The notes under the pieces: generated by a model
What the model was told of the DNA's origin: nothing
The model's input: only the letters and a program-made list of their open reading frames with translations
The model's database searches: none
Program-made: the position numbers and the translations under genes
Shown: positions 52,917 to 61,117 of the stretch, piece after piece
Layout of the letters: every line of letters starts with the position of its first letter
Position numbering within the stretch: position 1 is the first letter of the stretch
NCBI GenBank assembly: GCA_902760645.1
Contig: CACWHC010000007.1
Span: 26,434-90,433, forward strand
DNA: 64,000 nucleotides
Source of the DNA: an uncultured bacterium
Lineage (GTDB): Bacteria; Cyanobacteriota; Vampirovibrionia; Gastranaerophilales; Gastranaerophilaceae
Direction of reading: 5' to 3'

Positions 52917-53777
52917 ATGGCAATAAGTCCGATTAATAATCTAAATAATAATATTAGAAATTTATCTTTTGGTGAAAACAAAGAAAAACCCGACACCGAA
53001 AAGAAATCTCAAATCTCTACACAAACAAAAGTAATTGTTGGTACAGGCTTAGCAGCTCTCGCTGCTGTTGGGATTTATATTGCTACAAGGGGTAAATTTG
53101 GGAAACAAGTTGGAAAACCGAAAGTTACACAAAAAACAGAAGAAATCGCTGAAAATATAGAGGCTAAATTTGAAAAAATTCTTGAAAAATTTAACGAAGG
53201 TCCTTATAAAAATGCTACTAAAAAAGTAAAACAATTGGATAACGGGAAAAGAACTATAACCTTGGGCGAAGGTTCAAATAGAACTGTTTATATTTATGAC
53301 AAAAACGCAAACCCGGAAAGACAAATTAATTTTGTAAACAAGGGGTACACTGTCAGTGTTCCTACAGAAAATGGGGCTTGGGACATGGTAAAAACTAAAA
53401 GACGTGATGTTAAGACAGGCGACACAATTATAGAAAAATACGGAAAATACCAATTAACAAGCGGAACCAAAATGCCTATTGAAGAAACAATAATTTCAAG
53501 AGAAGAAAAAAACGGGTTAACAGAATTTAGAAAGCACAAGTATATTAAAAATAATGATGGTCCTGCTGATGAAGAAACTGTTTTAATCCGCTCAATGAAA
53601 TTGGACGACGACAATATAAGAACCTTCAGAAAAGCCAGCCTTAAACCTAATGAAAGCTCTGAATGGAATGTACAATCCTGTGTATTAAAGAATAATGAGA
53701 GAATGGATAAACCTTTCTTTGAAATTCTTACACCTGAACAAATGCAAAAATGGAAATCTGCTTTGGGACTTAACTAA
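52917..53777 (+). CDS. Tagged membrane protein of unknown function, 286 aa
   Basis: IRNLSFGEN near residue 17 carries the FxG tag. One TM helix follows (about 40-62, VIVGTGLAALAAVGIYIA), then a basic stretch and a soluble beta-rich C-terminal part (about 100-286). AAGGTGAT precedes the ATG. The order tag, single TM and soluble domain recalls the tagged proteins at the left end. Function unknown. Confidence 0.75.
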   Translation: MAISPINNLNNNIRNLSFGENKEKPDTEKKSQISTQTKVIVGTGLAALAAVGIYIATRGKFGKQVGKPKVTQKTEEIAENIEAKFEKILEKFNEGPYKNATKKVKQLDNGKRTITLGEGSNRTVYIYDKNANPERQINFVNKGYTVSVPTENGAWDMVKTKRRDVKTGDTIIEKYGKYQLTSGTKMPIEETIISREEKNGLTEFRKHKYIKNNDGPADEETVLIRSMKLDDDNIRTFRKASLKPNESSEWNVQSCVLKNNERMDKPFFEILTPEQMQKWKSALGLN

Positions 53778-54442
53778 CAACAAAAAATTTGGTAAAAAAA
53801 CGCTAAACAATGATTGACTTAAGAGAGTAATCTGTAGATCAAGCTTAAGCCTGACAATTAGTAATTCCCCAAAAACGGCTCTAAAAATATCTTACTATTA
53901 TTGGAAAGTAGTCGACCGGTGAGAGTAAATAATGAGTAAAAGTGAGTAAATCGGTTTTTTGGGTAAAGTTGCACTTCCGAGCACCCAAACCCCTATAAAT
54001 AGCGGACTTTATAAAAATAAACCATCAAATTTTATTAAACGCACCAACTCGATAAATACACTCGCAAAGACAGAAAACACTTCCGACCAAATGTCCTGTT
54101 AAAATGTACGAACCAATGACAAGGCTTTGCCTTGTTTGGTTCTCATCCCACATACTAAAAAAGTCCATTTCGGGACTTAAAACAGGAGGAGGTGGGATTT
54201 TTCTTGGATTCGCTCCACGCTCGAATAGCCTCGTTTATGAGCCTTACGGCTCAGTTACCTCGGTATTCTCGCTATCCGTGTAAACAAACAGTTAGTTTGA
54301 CAGAATGAAACAGACAGTTTGATAGTTTTTGATTAGTTAAATTAGCAATATAAGTTTACATTTACTATTTTATAGGCAAATTTTTTTACGAAATGTTTTT
54401 ATCTATATACAAGTAGTTTTTATTGTAGAAAGGTACAAAACA
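53778..54442. other. 665-bp intergenic region with palindromes
   Basis: No gene supported. It contains GAGTAAA-type repeats at 53932-53951, an AAGTCC/GGACTT hairpin near 54161-54180, AAGGCTTTGCCTT near 54122, a GAGCC/GGCTC hairpin near 54239-54252, and a segment (about 54206-54275, TCCACGCTCGAA and TCTCGCTATCCG) that resembles part of the repeat element in the first prepilin gene. It is probably decayed repeat DNA. Confidence 0.5.
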
Positions 54443-54943
54443 ATGGTTGATAGTATTAATAGTGTAAGTACAGTCAATATTCGCCCTCCGCAAGAATATG
54501 CTAAGTATGAATACGAAGTTGAAATTGACGGTAAAAAGCAAATGGCTTGTGTTGAAAAAACTCCGAATGGCAGAGTTACCATAAAAGTTGGTGACGGAAA
54601 AGATGTCAAAGTTATTAATACAGATGTTCAAGGCTTAATGGAGTTTAACAAAAATTACATGCCAAAAGATATTTTGTATAATTCAAAACCTATAGAACAA
54701 CCAAATGAACAAAAAGAGGTTTATTCAGGTAAACTTGCTCAAATTATGAAAAATATAGCTCTTGCCGGTATGATGATTAATGGAAATCGTTCAAATCGAG
54801 ATTTACAAGATTTTGCTAATCAACAACAAATAATGCAAGATAATTTTAATGCGATGCAAATGCACCAACAGGCAGTTGACACCGCACTACAAGCTCATAA
54901 TACGGCAGTTCAGATGACGACCCCGGGAATGGGTATTGTATAA
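54443..54943 (+). CDS. Protein of unknown function upstream of a subtilase gene, 166 aa
   Basis: Residues 1-60 form a small beta-type part (YEYEVEIDGKKQM, GRVTIKVGDGKDV), followed by a helical Gln/Asn/Met-rich C-terminus (LQDFANQQQIMQDNFNAMQM). No signal or TM. AGAAAGG precedes ATG 54443. It ends 6 bp before the subtilase start, so the two form an operon; it could be a chaperone, propeptide-like inhibitor or secretion partner. That role is inferred only from position. Confidence 0.7.
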   Translation: MVDSINSVSTVNIRPPQEYAKYEYEVEIDGKKQMACVEKTPNGRVTIKVGDGKDVKVINTDVQGLMEFNKNYMPKDILYNSKPIEQPNEQKEVYSGKLAQIMKNIALAGMMINGNRSNRDLQDFANQQQIMQDNFNAMQMHQQAVDTALQAHNTAVQMTTPGMGIV

Positions 54944-54949
54944 TCAAAT

Positions 54950-56248
54950 ATGAGAATTTTACCCCCAAAAACTGTAAATAGTGTTGCAAGACAAACCGCA
55001 GAAGCTGTTAGGGATATAATCCCTGCAAAAGTCGCTGAAACATTATCAGAACTTCCTCGGTTTTCTTCACCTGAAATGGTTATGGCAAGAACATTAAACA
55101 AAATAGCCATAAAAAGAACGAGAACACCTAAAACATTTACATTTTCAAAGGCTACACCGCAAGATTTAAAACGATTAACTTCAAATACTATTGCAGATAG
55201 TTATAGCAGAGTTACTTGGACAAATCCAAAAGACGGTAAAATTTATCATATTTTAAAAGAGTCTGAATTGCCTGACGGTAATATCGCTATCAGAATTTTG
55301 AATGAGGACGGCTCATTTCTAAAAAATGCAAGTATCAAGCCGAAGAAGATAATCGTTATTGATGATTTTGAACAAAATAAATCTTCAATTTACGGTCTTT
55401 CGCATGGTGAAATTGTTACGACATTTTTAAGACGGCACAACCCTTTTGCACAAGTTGAAACAATAAACACAGGTTATGCAGATAGTATGTGTCATGAATT
55501 TTTTGAACCGTTTAAACAAATACTTCAAAGAATTAAAAATGGTGAAAAAATTGATTACATAAGTTGTTCCAAGGGGGCTATATGTTATTCTACGAATAAA
55601 AATATGCGTGGTAAAATTCCACAATTTCAGCCGATAACTGATGTAGCAGATAGTGGAACTCGGGTATTATTTGCCTCCGGAAATTCGCTTGATAACCCAA
55701 AAGGTACGGCAAATCAAGTTTTGCTACTTGCGGATAAAGTTGAGGGTGTAGGTTCATTATCTCCACAAACCAATAAATTATCTGAATTTTCATCTGCAAG
55801 AAATTCATTTTTTACACAGCATTATGAAGTTGGGGAACACTATGTCAGACCGACTGAATACGGTGCAAATATTACAGGTTTAAGCGGAACAGATTTAGTG
55901 ATAACTAACCCAAAATACAAACAAGAAGTTGAGAACAACATCTTAATCGGCAAAACAAAAGAACGTGTCGACAAACTTTTAGAAAAAATCCAATCTGAAA
56001 TTAAAGAAATTCAAATGAAAAGAGTCGGTTTGATGAGATGTCGAATTGATTTTGAAGCCTTACGCAAACTTGAGCAAAGACAAAATACGTTAGAACAACG
56101 CAGAATTAAACTTATTCAGTTGAAAAATGCAGCGAAACTTGAAAACGGTAAATATGAAGCTACTGAAAAATTCTTTGGTACAAGTTTTTCAACTCCTATT
56201 CGTACCGCAAAACTTGCACTTACAGACATGTTACAAGATGTAATTTAG
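54950..56248 (+). CDS. Subtilisin-like serine protease (S8 family), no signal peptide
   Basis: The catalytic triad of S8 proteases can be placed: Asp in IIVIDDFE (about 125), His in LSHGEIVTTF (about 145) and Ser in GTSFSTPIRTAKLA (about 415), with the oxyanion Asn in LFASGNS (about 235). Between Asn and Ser lies a long charged coiled coil (about 325-395, KTKERVDKLLEKIQSEIKEI), unusual for the family. There is no signal peptide, so it is cytosolic or exported by another route. It starts 6 nt after the upstream stop. Confidence 0.8.
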   Translation: MRILPPKTVNSVARQTAEAVRDIIPAKVAETLSELPRFSSPEMVMARTLNKIAIKRTRTPKTFTFSKATPQDLKRLTSNTIADSYSRVTWTNPKDGKIYHILKESELPDGNIAIRILNEDGSFLKNASIKPKKIIVIDDFEQNKSSIYGLSHGEIVTTFLRRHNPFAQVETINTGYADSMCHEFFEPFKQILQRIKNGEKIDYISCSKGAICYSTNKNMRGKIPQFQPITDVADSGTRVLFASGNSLDNPKGTANQVLLLADKVEGVGSLSPQTNKLSEFSSARNSFFTQHYEVGEHYVRPTEYGANITGLSGTDLVITNPKYKQEVENNILIGKTKERVDKLLEKIQSEIKEIQMKRVGLMRCRIDFEALRKLEQRQNTLEQRRIKLIQLKNAAKLENGKYEATEKFFGTSFSTPIRTAKLALTDMLQDVI

Positions 56249-56270
56249 TTAACCCTCTATAAATAAAAGA

Positions 56271-57464
56271 TTAGAGCAATTCTTGATTTTTCTTATAAAC
56301 CATTTGTGTTGAATCAGGCATGAATTGCAGCATACAAGGAACTCTTTCATTTATCCAATCTACGTCCATACAGTTAACAAAACCTGTCATTTCTGCAAAT
56401 TCTTCGTCTTGTCCGTCTTGTTGAGCTTCTTCATAAGTAACATAACCTTTTTTCACAAAATCATCATAAATGAATTTTCCCATTGGTTGAATGATAGAAT
56501 CATTGTTGCAACGGTTTCGGAAGTTGTTCATTTCAACTTCACGGGTTTTTGCAAAATCTTTATTATCACTCCAACATACTTTATTACTCCAATTATTTTG
56601 GTTAACGTCATTCCCCTCGGAGTCAATGCGATTTATTGCATGCCCAAGTTCATGAATGAAAGTCATATCATCTTTAACTTTTGGCGAAAGTTTGAGTTTT
56701 CTGACACCGTTATCATTTCTGTAAAATCCCTCATACTCATCTGTGTCAAGCATTACCATTTGGTCTATTTCTTCATCAAATTTCAAAATTATATCACCTG
56801 ACAATTTCTTAACACTATTGATTAAAAATTCTCTTTGTTCTTGCGAAATTTGTTTTTGAGTTGGCTCATTTTCAATAGTATCCAAAGTCGGCTGAATTTT
56901 CTTCGCTAAATCAATAACTTTTTTCTGACCGTTATGTTCAACAGTAATTACATCACTTGACAATCCGCTGATTTTATAAGTTTTTCCATTATGTACAGAT
57001 ATTGCTGTATCGTTGTCAATCTTTTCATAAGAACGATTTTCCTGTCCTGTAATTTCACCGTTCTTATTTCTGAAAATAAGCTCCATAGACTTTTTATTAC
57101 CGTCATTGATTATAGTTTTATTGACAGTTGAACCGTTTACGCATTTTACAAAAATTTCTTCGGTTAATTTATCGCCGTCTTTTTTAAATTCAACATTTTG
57201 AACTACATTACCTTGAGCATCAGTAACTTTCATATTATCGCAGTTACCGAACGCATGTGTCCAAATCGGAGTAGAAACATTGTAAGGTGATGAAACATTA
57301 TTTCTTGCTTGATTTTCAAGATATTGCATAATCAAGTTAGTGTTTTCTTTTGGTGTTTTAGTTTCTACATTTGGATTAATAGCAACATTATTTTGTGCCT
57401 GTGATGTAAATACAGGCTTACAATATTGAACATAGTTGCTATTCATACCTACTGAATTAATCAT
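56271..57464 (-). CDS. Tagged putative zinc metalloprotease, 397 aa
   Basis: The N-terminus has KPVFTSQAQN near residue 18, a variant of the FxG tag, in an Asn-rich lead. The middle is beta-rich with repeated (N)GxV/I strands. At about 270 FIHELGHAINRID gives HExxH, and DEEFAEMTGFVNCM near 355 offers the downstream Glu ligand, as in gluzincins. No signal peptide. It converges on the subtilase gene, so two proteases of different class lie side by side. The family is not identified. Confidence 0.72.
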   Translation of the reverse strand: MINSVGMNSNYVQYCKPVFTSQAQNNVAINPNVETKTPKENTNLIMQYLENQARNNVSSPYNVSTPIWTHAFGNCDNMKVTDAQGNVVQNVEFKKDGDKLTEEIFVKCVNGSTVNKTIINDGNKKSMELIFRNKNGEITGQENRSYEKIDNDTAISVHNGKTYKISGLSSDVITVEHNGQKKVIDLAKKIQPTLDTIENEPTQKQISQEQREFLINSVKKLSGDIILKFDEEIDQMVMLDTDEYEGFYRNDNGVRKLKLSPKVKDDMTFIHELGHAINRIDSEGNDVNQNNWSNKVCWSDNKDFAKTREVEMNNFRNRCNNDSIIQPMGKFIYDDFVKKGYVTYEEAQQDGQDEEFAEMTGFVNCMDVDWINERVPCMLQFMPDSTQMVYKKNQELL

Positions 57465-57636
57465 TGGACACTACTTTCTTTATATGTATATAAAGTATTT
57501 TTCTTTTGAAAAATTGCTATTTAATTAAGATATTGTAATCTTAAAATGGCCATAAAATATCAAACTAACCGTAAACTATCAAACTGCCGAAAAGTATTGA
57601 AAATAAAGTGAAAGTATTAGCAGTTAAAATGCAGAT

Positions 57637-57735
57637 AAAGTGCAAGAAAAGTCACTTTTGGAGTAGTTTGGAATTTACATCATCAATCATATTCCGACCG
57701 CTACAATTTAGTGGTGTTGGGCAAGAATGCCCAAC
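57637..57735. repeat. 99-bp direct repeat, copy 1
   Basis: Identical over all 99 bases to 59054-59152, 1417 bp away. Both start with AAAGTGCAAGAAAAGTCAC and end in a hairpin, TTGGGCAAGAATGCCCAA plus C. The HPP-like gene lies between them. Confidence 0.97.
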
Positions 57736-57858
57736 CCAACCTACTTTGCCGGTTAGTGAAAACAAAGACGAACGTTAGCAATAGCGTAGTGGGTGACAGG
57801 TTTGAGCAAAAAGAATTTCAAGAAGCATAGGAATTGGCTCGACACCATTCCTACGAGT

Positions 57859-57887
57859 TTGAATATTTTGTTTAATTATTCTATTAT
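57859..57887 (+). promoter_or_regulatory. Leaderless promoter of the HPP-like gene
   Basis: TTGAAT (57859-57864), 17-nt spacer, TATTAT (57882-57887) and 6 nt to GTG 57894; no SD. Confidence 0.7.
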
Positions 57888-57893
57888 AAAACT

Positions 57894-58829
57894 GTGAAAG
57901 CTGAAATATTAAAAAGAATAAGAATAGAAAGATATTTGTTTGGAATAATAATGGCATTTGTTATGGTTTTTGTTGCAGAAACCGAGCATGAAGCAGAAAT
58001 TATTTTTCCGGAGATTTGCGCTCTAACGATAGGAGCTTGGGTAAGTGAACAACAGCCTTGGATGACAAATAAGAGACGCATTTTTATACTAATGTCTACA
58101 GCTGCTTTATTTGGAGTTATAGTTGTTAAATTTTTTACAACGGCATTGATATTTCAAGTATGTTTGTGCTTTGCGTTTACCGGTTTTATTTTGACATTAT
58201 TCAAAACAAACTTTGTACCAATAATTTCTGCTTGCATATTACCGGTTTATCTTCAAACAAAAAGTTGGATATACCCTATTTCTGTTTCATTGATGTCTTT
58301 TATAATTATTTTAACACAGTGGCTTATGGAAAAATATCATTTTCGCCCTGTTAACAATTTTGTTCCTTGTGAATTTAATATCAAAACGCAAGTTATAAAA
58401 TGGTCAAAATTGCTAATGGTTTTTGGAATTATTGCGTTAATACCATTTAAAACTCATCAGATATACTTTCTTGCCCCTCCATTAATTGTAATGTTTACAG
58501 AACTAGCAAATCCTAAAAGTCCGGCTAGAAAAAAAACTCACTATATTGTCGGATTAATGACCTTTGCTTCTGCAGTAGGTTGTATTTTAAGATTATTATT
58601 AAATGAGTTATGTGGCTTACCGCTCTATTTTTGCACAGCACTTGCTTGTATAATTTTATTTTATGCTATTGATAAATTAAAAATATATTTTCCGCCTGCG
58701 GGTGCAATTTTGCTAATTCCAATGATATTAGATAAATCTCTGCTTATAAAATTCCCTTTAGAAGTTTTTATAGGAGCAGTTATTTTAAGTTTTTGTGCAA
58801 TAACGCTGTTTAAACAAGTATACAAGTAA
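57894..58829 (+). CDS. HPP-like integral membrane protein, 311 aa
   Basis: About ten TM helices in two similar halves. Each half has a re-entrant-looking segment: IIFPEICALTIGAWV in the first and YFPPAGAILLIPMIL in the second, the latter matching the HPP-family signature PPAGA. APPLIVMFTELANPKSPAR between them also recalls HPP/FUSC-type proteins. It may be a transporter; the substrate is unknown. It starts at GTG with a leaderless-type promoter and is flanked by the 99-bp direct repeat, so it may be a movable cargo gene. Confidence 0.7.
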   Translation: MKAEILKRIRIERYLFGIIMAFVMVFVAETEHEAEIIFPEICALTIGAWVSEQQPWMTNKRRIFILMSTAALFGVIVVKFFTTALIFQVCLCFAFTGFILTLFKTNFVPIISACILPVYLQTKSWIYPISVSLMSFIIILTQWLMEKYHFRPVNNFVPCEFNIKTQVIKWSKLLMVFGIIALIPFKTHQIYFLAPPLIVMFTELANPKSPARKKTHYIVGLMTFASAVGCILRLLLNELCGLPLYFCTALACIILFYAIDKLKIYFPPAGAILLIPMILDKSLLIKFPLEVFIGAVILSFCAITLFKQVYK

Positions 58830-58942
58830 ATTAAAATCACTTAATCATTTCTATTTTGCATACACATAATCCGAATGTGCTTTATTTGGATAATTTTGTA
58901 GTCTATGAACCTCTAAAAGAAAAACCGCAATACGAAAAAAGC

Positions 58943-59000
58943 AAGTAGGGTTGACTTCAGTCTACCAATACATTTTGGTTGACTAAAGTCAACCCTACTT
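58943..59000. repeat. 58-bp imperfect palindrome (REP-like hairpin)
   Basis: AAGTAGGGTTGACTT at the left pairs with AAGTCAACCCTACTT at the right; pairing continues inward with two mismatches, leaving a loop of about 8 nt. TAGGGTTGACTNNAGTC-type repeats occur in other gut bacteria as dispersed elements. Confidence 0.9.
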
Positions 59001-59004
59001 ATGA

Positions 59005-59062
59005 GTGCAAATTTGTGCAAAAGTGTGCAAGAATAGTGCAAAAAATGAGTAAAAAAGTGCAA
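59005..59062. repeat. Helically phased GTGCAA boxes
   Basis: GTGCAA occurs at 59005, 59015, 59025, 59036 and 59057, i.e. at steps of 10, 10, 11 and 21 bp. The last overlaps copy 2 of the 99-bp repeat. The spacing matches turns of the DNA helix, as in iterons or cooperative protein sites. Confidence 0.7.
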
Positions 59063-59152
59063 GAAAAGTCACTTTTGGAGTAGTTTGGAATTTACATCAT
59101 CAATCATATTCCGACCGCTACAATTTAGTGGTGTTGGGCAAGAATGCCCAAC
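59054..59152. repeat. 99-bp direct repeat, copy 2
   Basis: Identical to 57637-57735. The sequence after it differs (TACATCC here, CCAACC there), so the repeat has sharp ends. Confidence 0.97.
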
Positions 59153-59187
59153 TACATCCGCAAATCCGCCGAACCCACAATTTGTAT

Positions 59188-59235
59188 GTAAAGACACACT
59201 CCAGATGATTATTTGTAACAGGGTAGTTGATTATT
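59188..59235. repeat. 48-bp direct repeat, copy 1
   Basis: Matches 60161-60208 at 44 of 48 positions (GTAAAGACACACTC, then GATGATTATTTGTAACA). The two copies flank the short ORF and the HTH gene. Confidence 0.85.
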
Positions 59236-59335
59236 CTGCAATCGTAAACAAAACTTATTTGTGTTGATATGTAAAACTTTTGATGCTTTCTTAAAACTTT
59301 TCGTTTATCGTGTTTTTTGCGTTAGGAGGAAAGGT

Positions 59336-59452
59336 ATGGAAAAAGCAGGATTAAATATTACACCAAAGGAATTTAAAGAATTAAGTAAATTAGCAGAAAA
59401 TGCATATAACATTACAGTCGTTATAGATTATTCCCGTCATAGAAAACCTTAG
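59336..59452 (+). pseudogene. Truncated copy of the short ORF at 63301
   Basis: GGAGG and ATG 59336 open MEKAGLNITPKEFKELSKLA, which matches the first 35 residues of the protein at 63301-63528 (ExxFKxxxKxAExxYNIxVxIDY). It then ends at RHRKP and stop. Just after, a fragment NTDKLNAFF in another frame (about 59457-59512) resembles the NNADLLNAFQ part of the intact copy, so this looks like decay by deletion. The leader DNA (59261-59332) also matches that of the other copy (63227-63297). Confidence 0.65.
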
Positions 59453-59604
59453 AATGAATACAGATAAATTAAATGCGTTCTTTATCGATAATGAAGAAAA
59501 AGTCGAAAATTAAAATATCTTTAAAACAACATTAAAACCTATTTAAAATCGTATTTGAAATTTGAAATAATAAAACCGATATTTGAACATCTTTTGAATG
59601 CCAT

Positions 59605-60027
59605 TTAATAATCCCAATCTTCTAACATCATTTTTTGGAAATCTAACTCTATTTCTTTATCGATATCAAATACCTGAAATGCAATTTTCAAAAATTCTTC
59701 TTTGCTATAACTTTGTTTATTCTCTTTTTTAATAACTTCATTTGTTAAATTAATAAACATATTTATCCTTGAAGGATTAATATATAAGTGATTATCCATA
59801 TCCTGATGAAAATCATCAAGCATTTTATGGGCAAGTGCATACATTGCGTCTTTTGATATTGTATTGGCTTTCAAAAATTCGTCACGTTTTATTCCCCAAT
59901 CACCAAGAGCTTTCCATCGTCTTATGGTTCTATCGCAAACTCCGATTCTTTTTGCGATTTCCTCTTCGGTTATAAATTGCTCAACATACATTTTTTCTGC
60001 AATATCAAAAAACTTATCTCTTTTCAT
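59605..60027 (-). CDS. Terminase-small-subunit-like helix-turn-helix protein, copy 1
   Basis: 140 residues with an N-terminal helix-turn-helix (ITEEEIAKRIGVCDRTIRRW) and KALGDWGIKRDEFLK after it, a pattern of phage terminase small subunit-like or gpP-like DNA-binding domains. The C-terminus is helical and acidic. No other phage gene is nearby. A near-identical gene lies at 63601 in the same orientation. No clear ribosome site is seen. Confidence 0.75.
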   Translation of the reverse strand: MKRDKFFDIAEKMYVEQFITEEEIAKRIGVCDRTIRRWKALGDWGIKRDEFLKANTISKDAMYALAHKMLDDFHQDMDNHLYINPSRINMFINLTNEVIKKENKQSYSKEEFLKIAFQVFDIDKEIELDFQKMMLEDWDY

Positions 60028-60160
60028 TTATCCGCAACCTATCTTTTTCAACGCATAAAAAGATTTTTTCCGACCGCTAAAAACCAAACACACCCTAAAC
60101 TTTGCCGAATAATCATTTTAATCGTTCAGATAAAATGTCCTGTTAAACCATAGTATAATT

Positions 60161-60208
60161 GTAAAGACACACTCTAGATGATTATTTGTAACATGGTAAA
60201 TGATTATT
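60161..60208. repeat. 48-bp direct repeat, copy 2
   Basis: Pairs with 59188-59235, four mismatches. Confidence 0.85.
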
Positions 60209-60446
60209 TGACTAAGCTCTTCAATGTCCGAACAGTAATATAATAACTACCAAACATAATATGGTATTGAATAATGTTAAATATAAAGCATGCTTAAAAG
60301 GAATAAATTTATACAAAAATTAACAATTTACAAAATAAAATAAAACAAAACCATAATATTGTAAAGTTTTTTAAATTAAACTTAATGTTTAAAAACCAAT
60401 AATGGTGGCTTAAAATAACAAAAGAATAATTTTAGGAATAAATATC

Positions 60447-60475
60447 TTGAAAAATTAACAGCATTGTGATATATT
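60447..60475 (+). promoter_or_regulatory. Promoter of the unknown-ImmA operon
   Basis: TTGAAA (60447-60452), 17-nt spacer, TATATT (60470-60475), 35 nt before the TTG start at 60510. Confidence 0.8.
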
Positions 60476-60509
60476 TCTATTGTTAATAAAAATATAAGGA
60501 GATTTACTA

Positions 60510-61106
60510 TTGAAAAGTACATTTGACTTGGCTGAGGAAATTTTTTCAGGGGTAACAATTGATGATATTGTTTATTTCATGATTGATAACTACAGGAAAG
60601 TTAATAAGCCCGAAAACAGAGAAGAATTATCATTGAGTAATCGTTCGATAGCCTCGAATTATTCAGATGCAAATTGGGCAAGTTTAAAAGATTATATCGT
60701 AGACAAACAATTAGGCGAATATTGTGAAATAAGTGGCAAGAGAAGGTGGTTAATAAATAATTTATGGATCACTATAAAAAAAGTTGATGTAAACCTCAAG
60801 CCATCAAAACTGTATACTGATGATTCTGGTCAGATGAAGTTAAATTTAGACATACCAACCAGTGAATTATCATTAGATTTTCCTCTTGTAATTGGATATG
60901 TGTCGGATGATAACAGAACTTTTATAAAAGAAATTCATGTTATAAAATATAAAACAGATGGAAGCGTGGATTGGAATATAAAACTTTATGATGTAACAGC
61001 GGTTACTACAGATTTGAGTACTCAAAGCATTCATAAAGATGTAACAAAACTAATAAAGATAAAAATGCCAAATAGCAATGTAGTAGATTTATTTGATAAA
61101 GATTGA
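60510..61106 (+). CDS. Protein of unknown function paired with an ImmA-like peptidase, 198 aa
   Basis: Starts at TTG 60510 with AAGGAG 8 nt upstream. The N-terminal third is helical and polar (NREELSLSNRSIASNYS), the rest beta-rich (LNLDIPTSELSLDFPLVIGY). No TM or signal. It lies 11 bp before the XRE/ImmA gene under one promoter. In known ImmA systems the peptidase cuts a repressor or partner, so this protein could be its target, but no domain supports that. Confidence 0.72.
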   Translation: MKSTFDLAEEIFSGVTIDDIVYFMIDNYRKVNKPENREELSLSNRSIASNYSDANWASLKDYIVDKQLGEYCEISGKRRWLINNLWITIKKVDVNLKPSKLYTDDSGQMKLNLDIPTSELSLDFPLVIGYVSDDNRTFIKEIHVIKYKTDGSVDWNIKLYDVTAVTTDLSTQSIHKDVTKLIKIKMPNSNVVDLFDKD

Positions 61107-61117
61107 TTGGATAAAAA

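Larger units (their letters stand above)
57465..57893. other. 429-bp intergenic region with repeat copy and promoter
   Basis: It holds the first copy of a 99-bp direct repeat (57637-57735), a TTGGGC/GCCCAA hairpin within it, an AGGAAT/ATTCCT hairpin near 57828-57852, and the promoter of the HPP-like gene. No gene was found. Confidence 0.6.
58830..59335. other. 506-bp intergenic region rich in repeats
   Basis: No gene supported. It holds a 58-bp hairpin, phased GTGCAA boxes, copy 2 of the 99-bp repeat, copy 1 of a 48-bp repeat, and the conserved leader of the short ORF at 59336. Confidence 0.6.
60028..60509. other. 482-bp intergenic region
   Basis: AT-rich with no gene. It holds copy 2 of the 48-bp repeat and an AAAATGTCCTGTTAAA box (60131-60146) also present near 54090-54105, and ends with the promoter of the gene at 60510. 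Confidence 0.55.

Noticed and set aside
57637..59152. Composite transposon or insertion sequence
   Set aside because: The 99-bp repeats do not encode a transposase and lack terminal inverted repeats.
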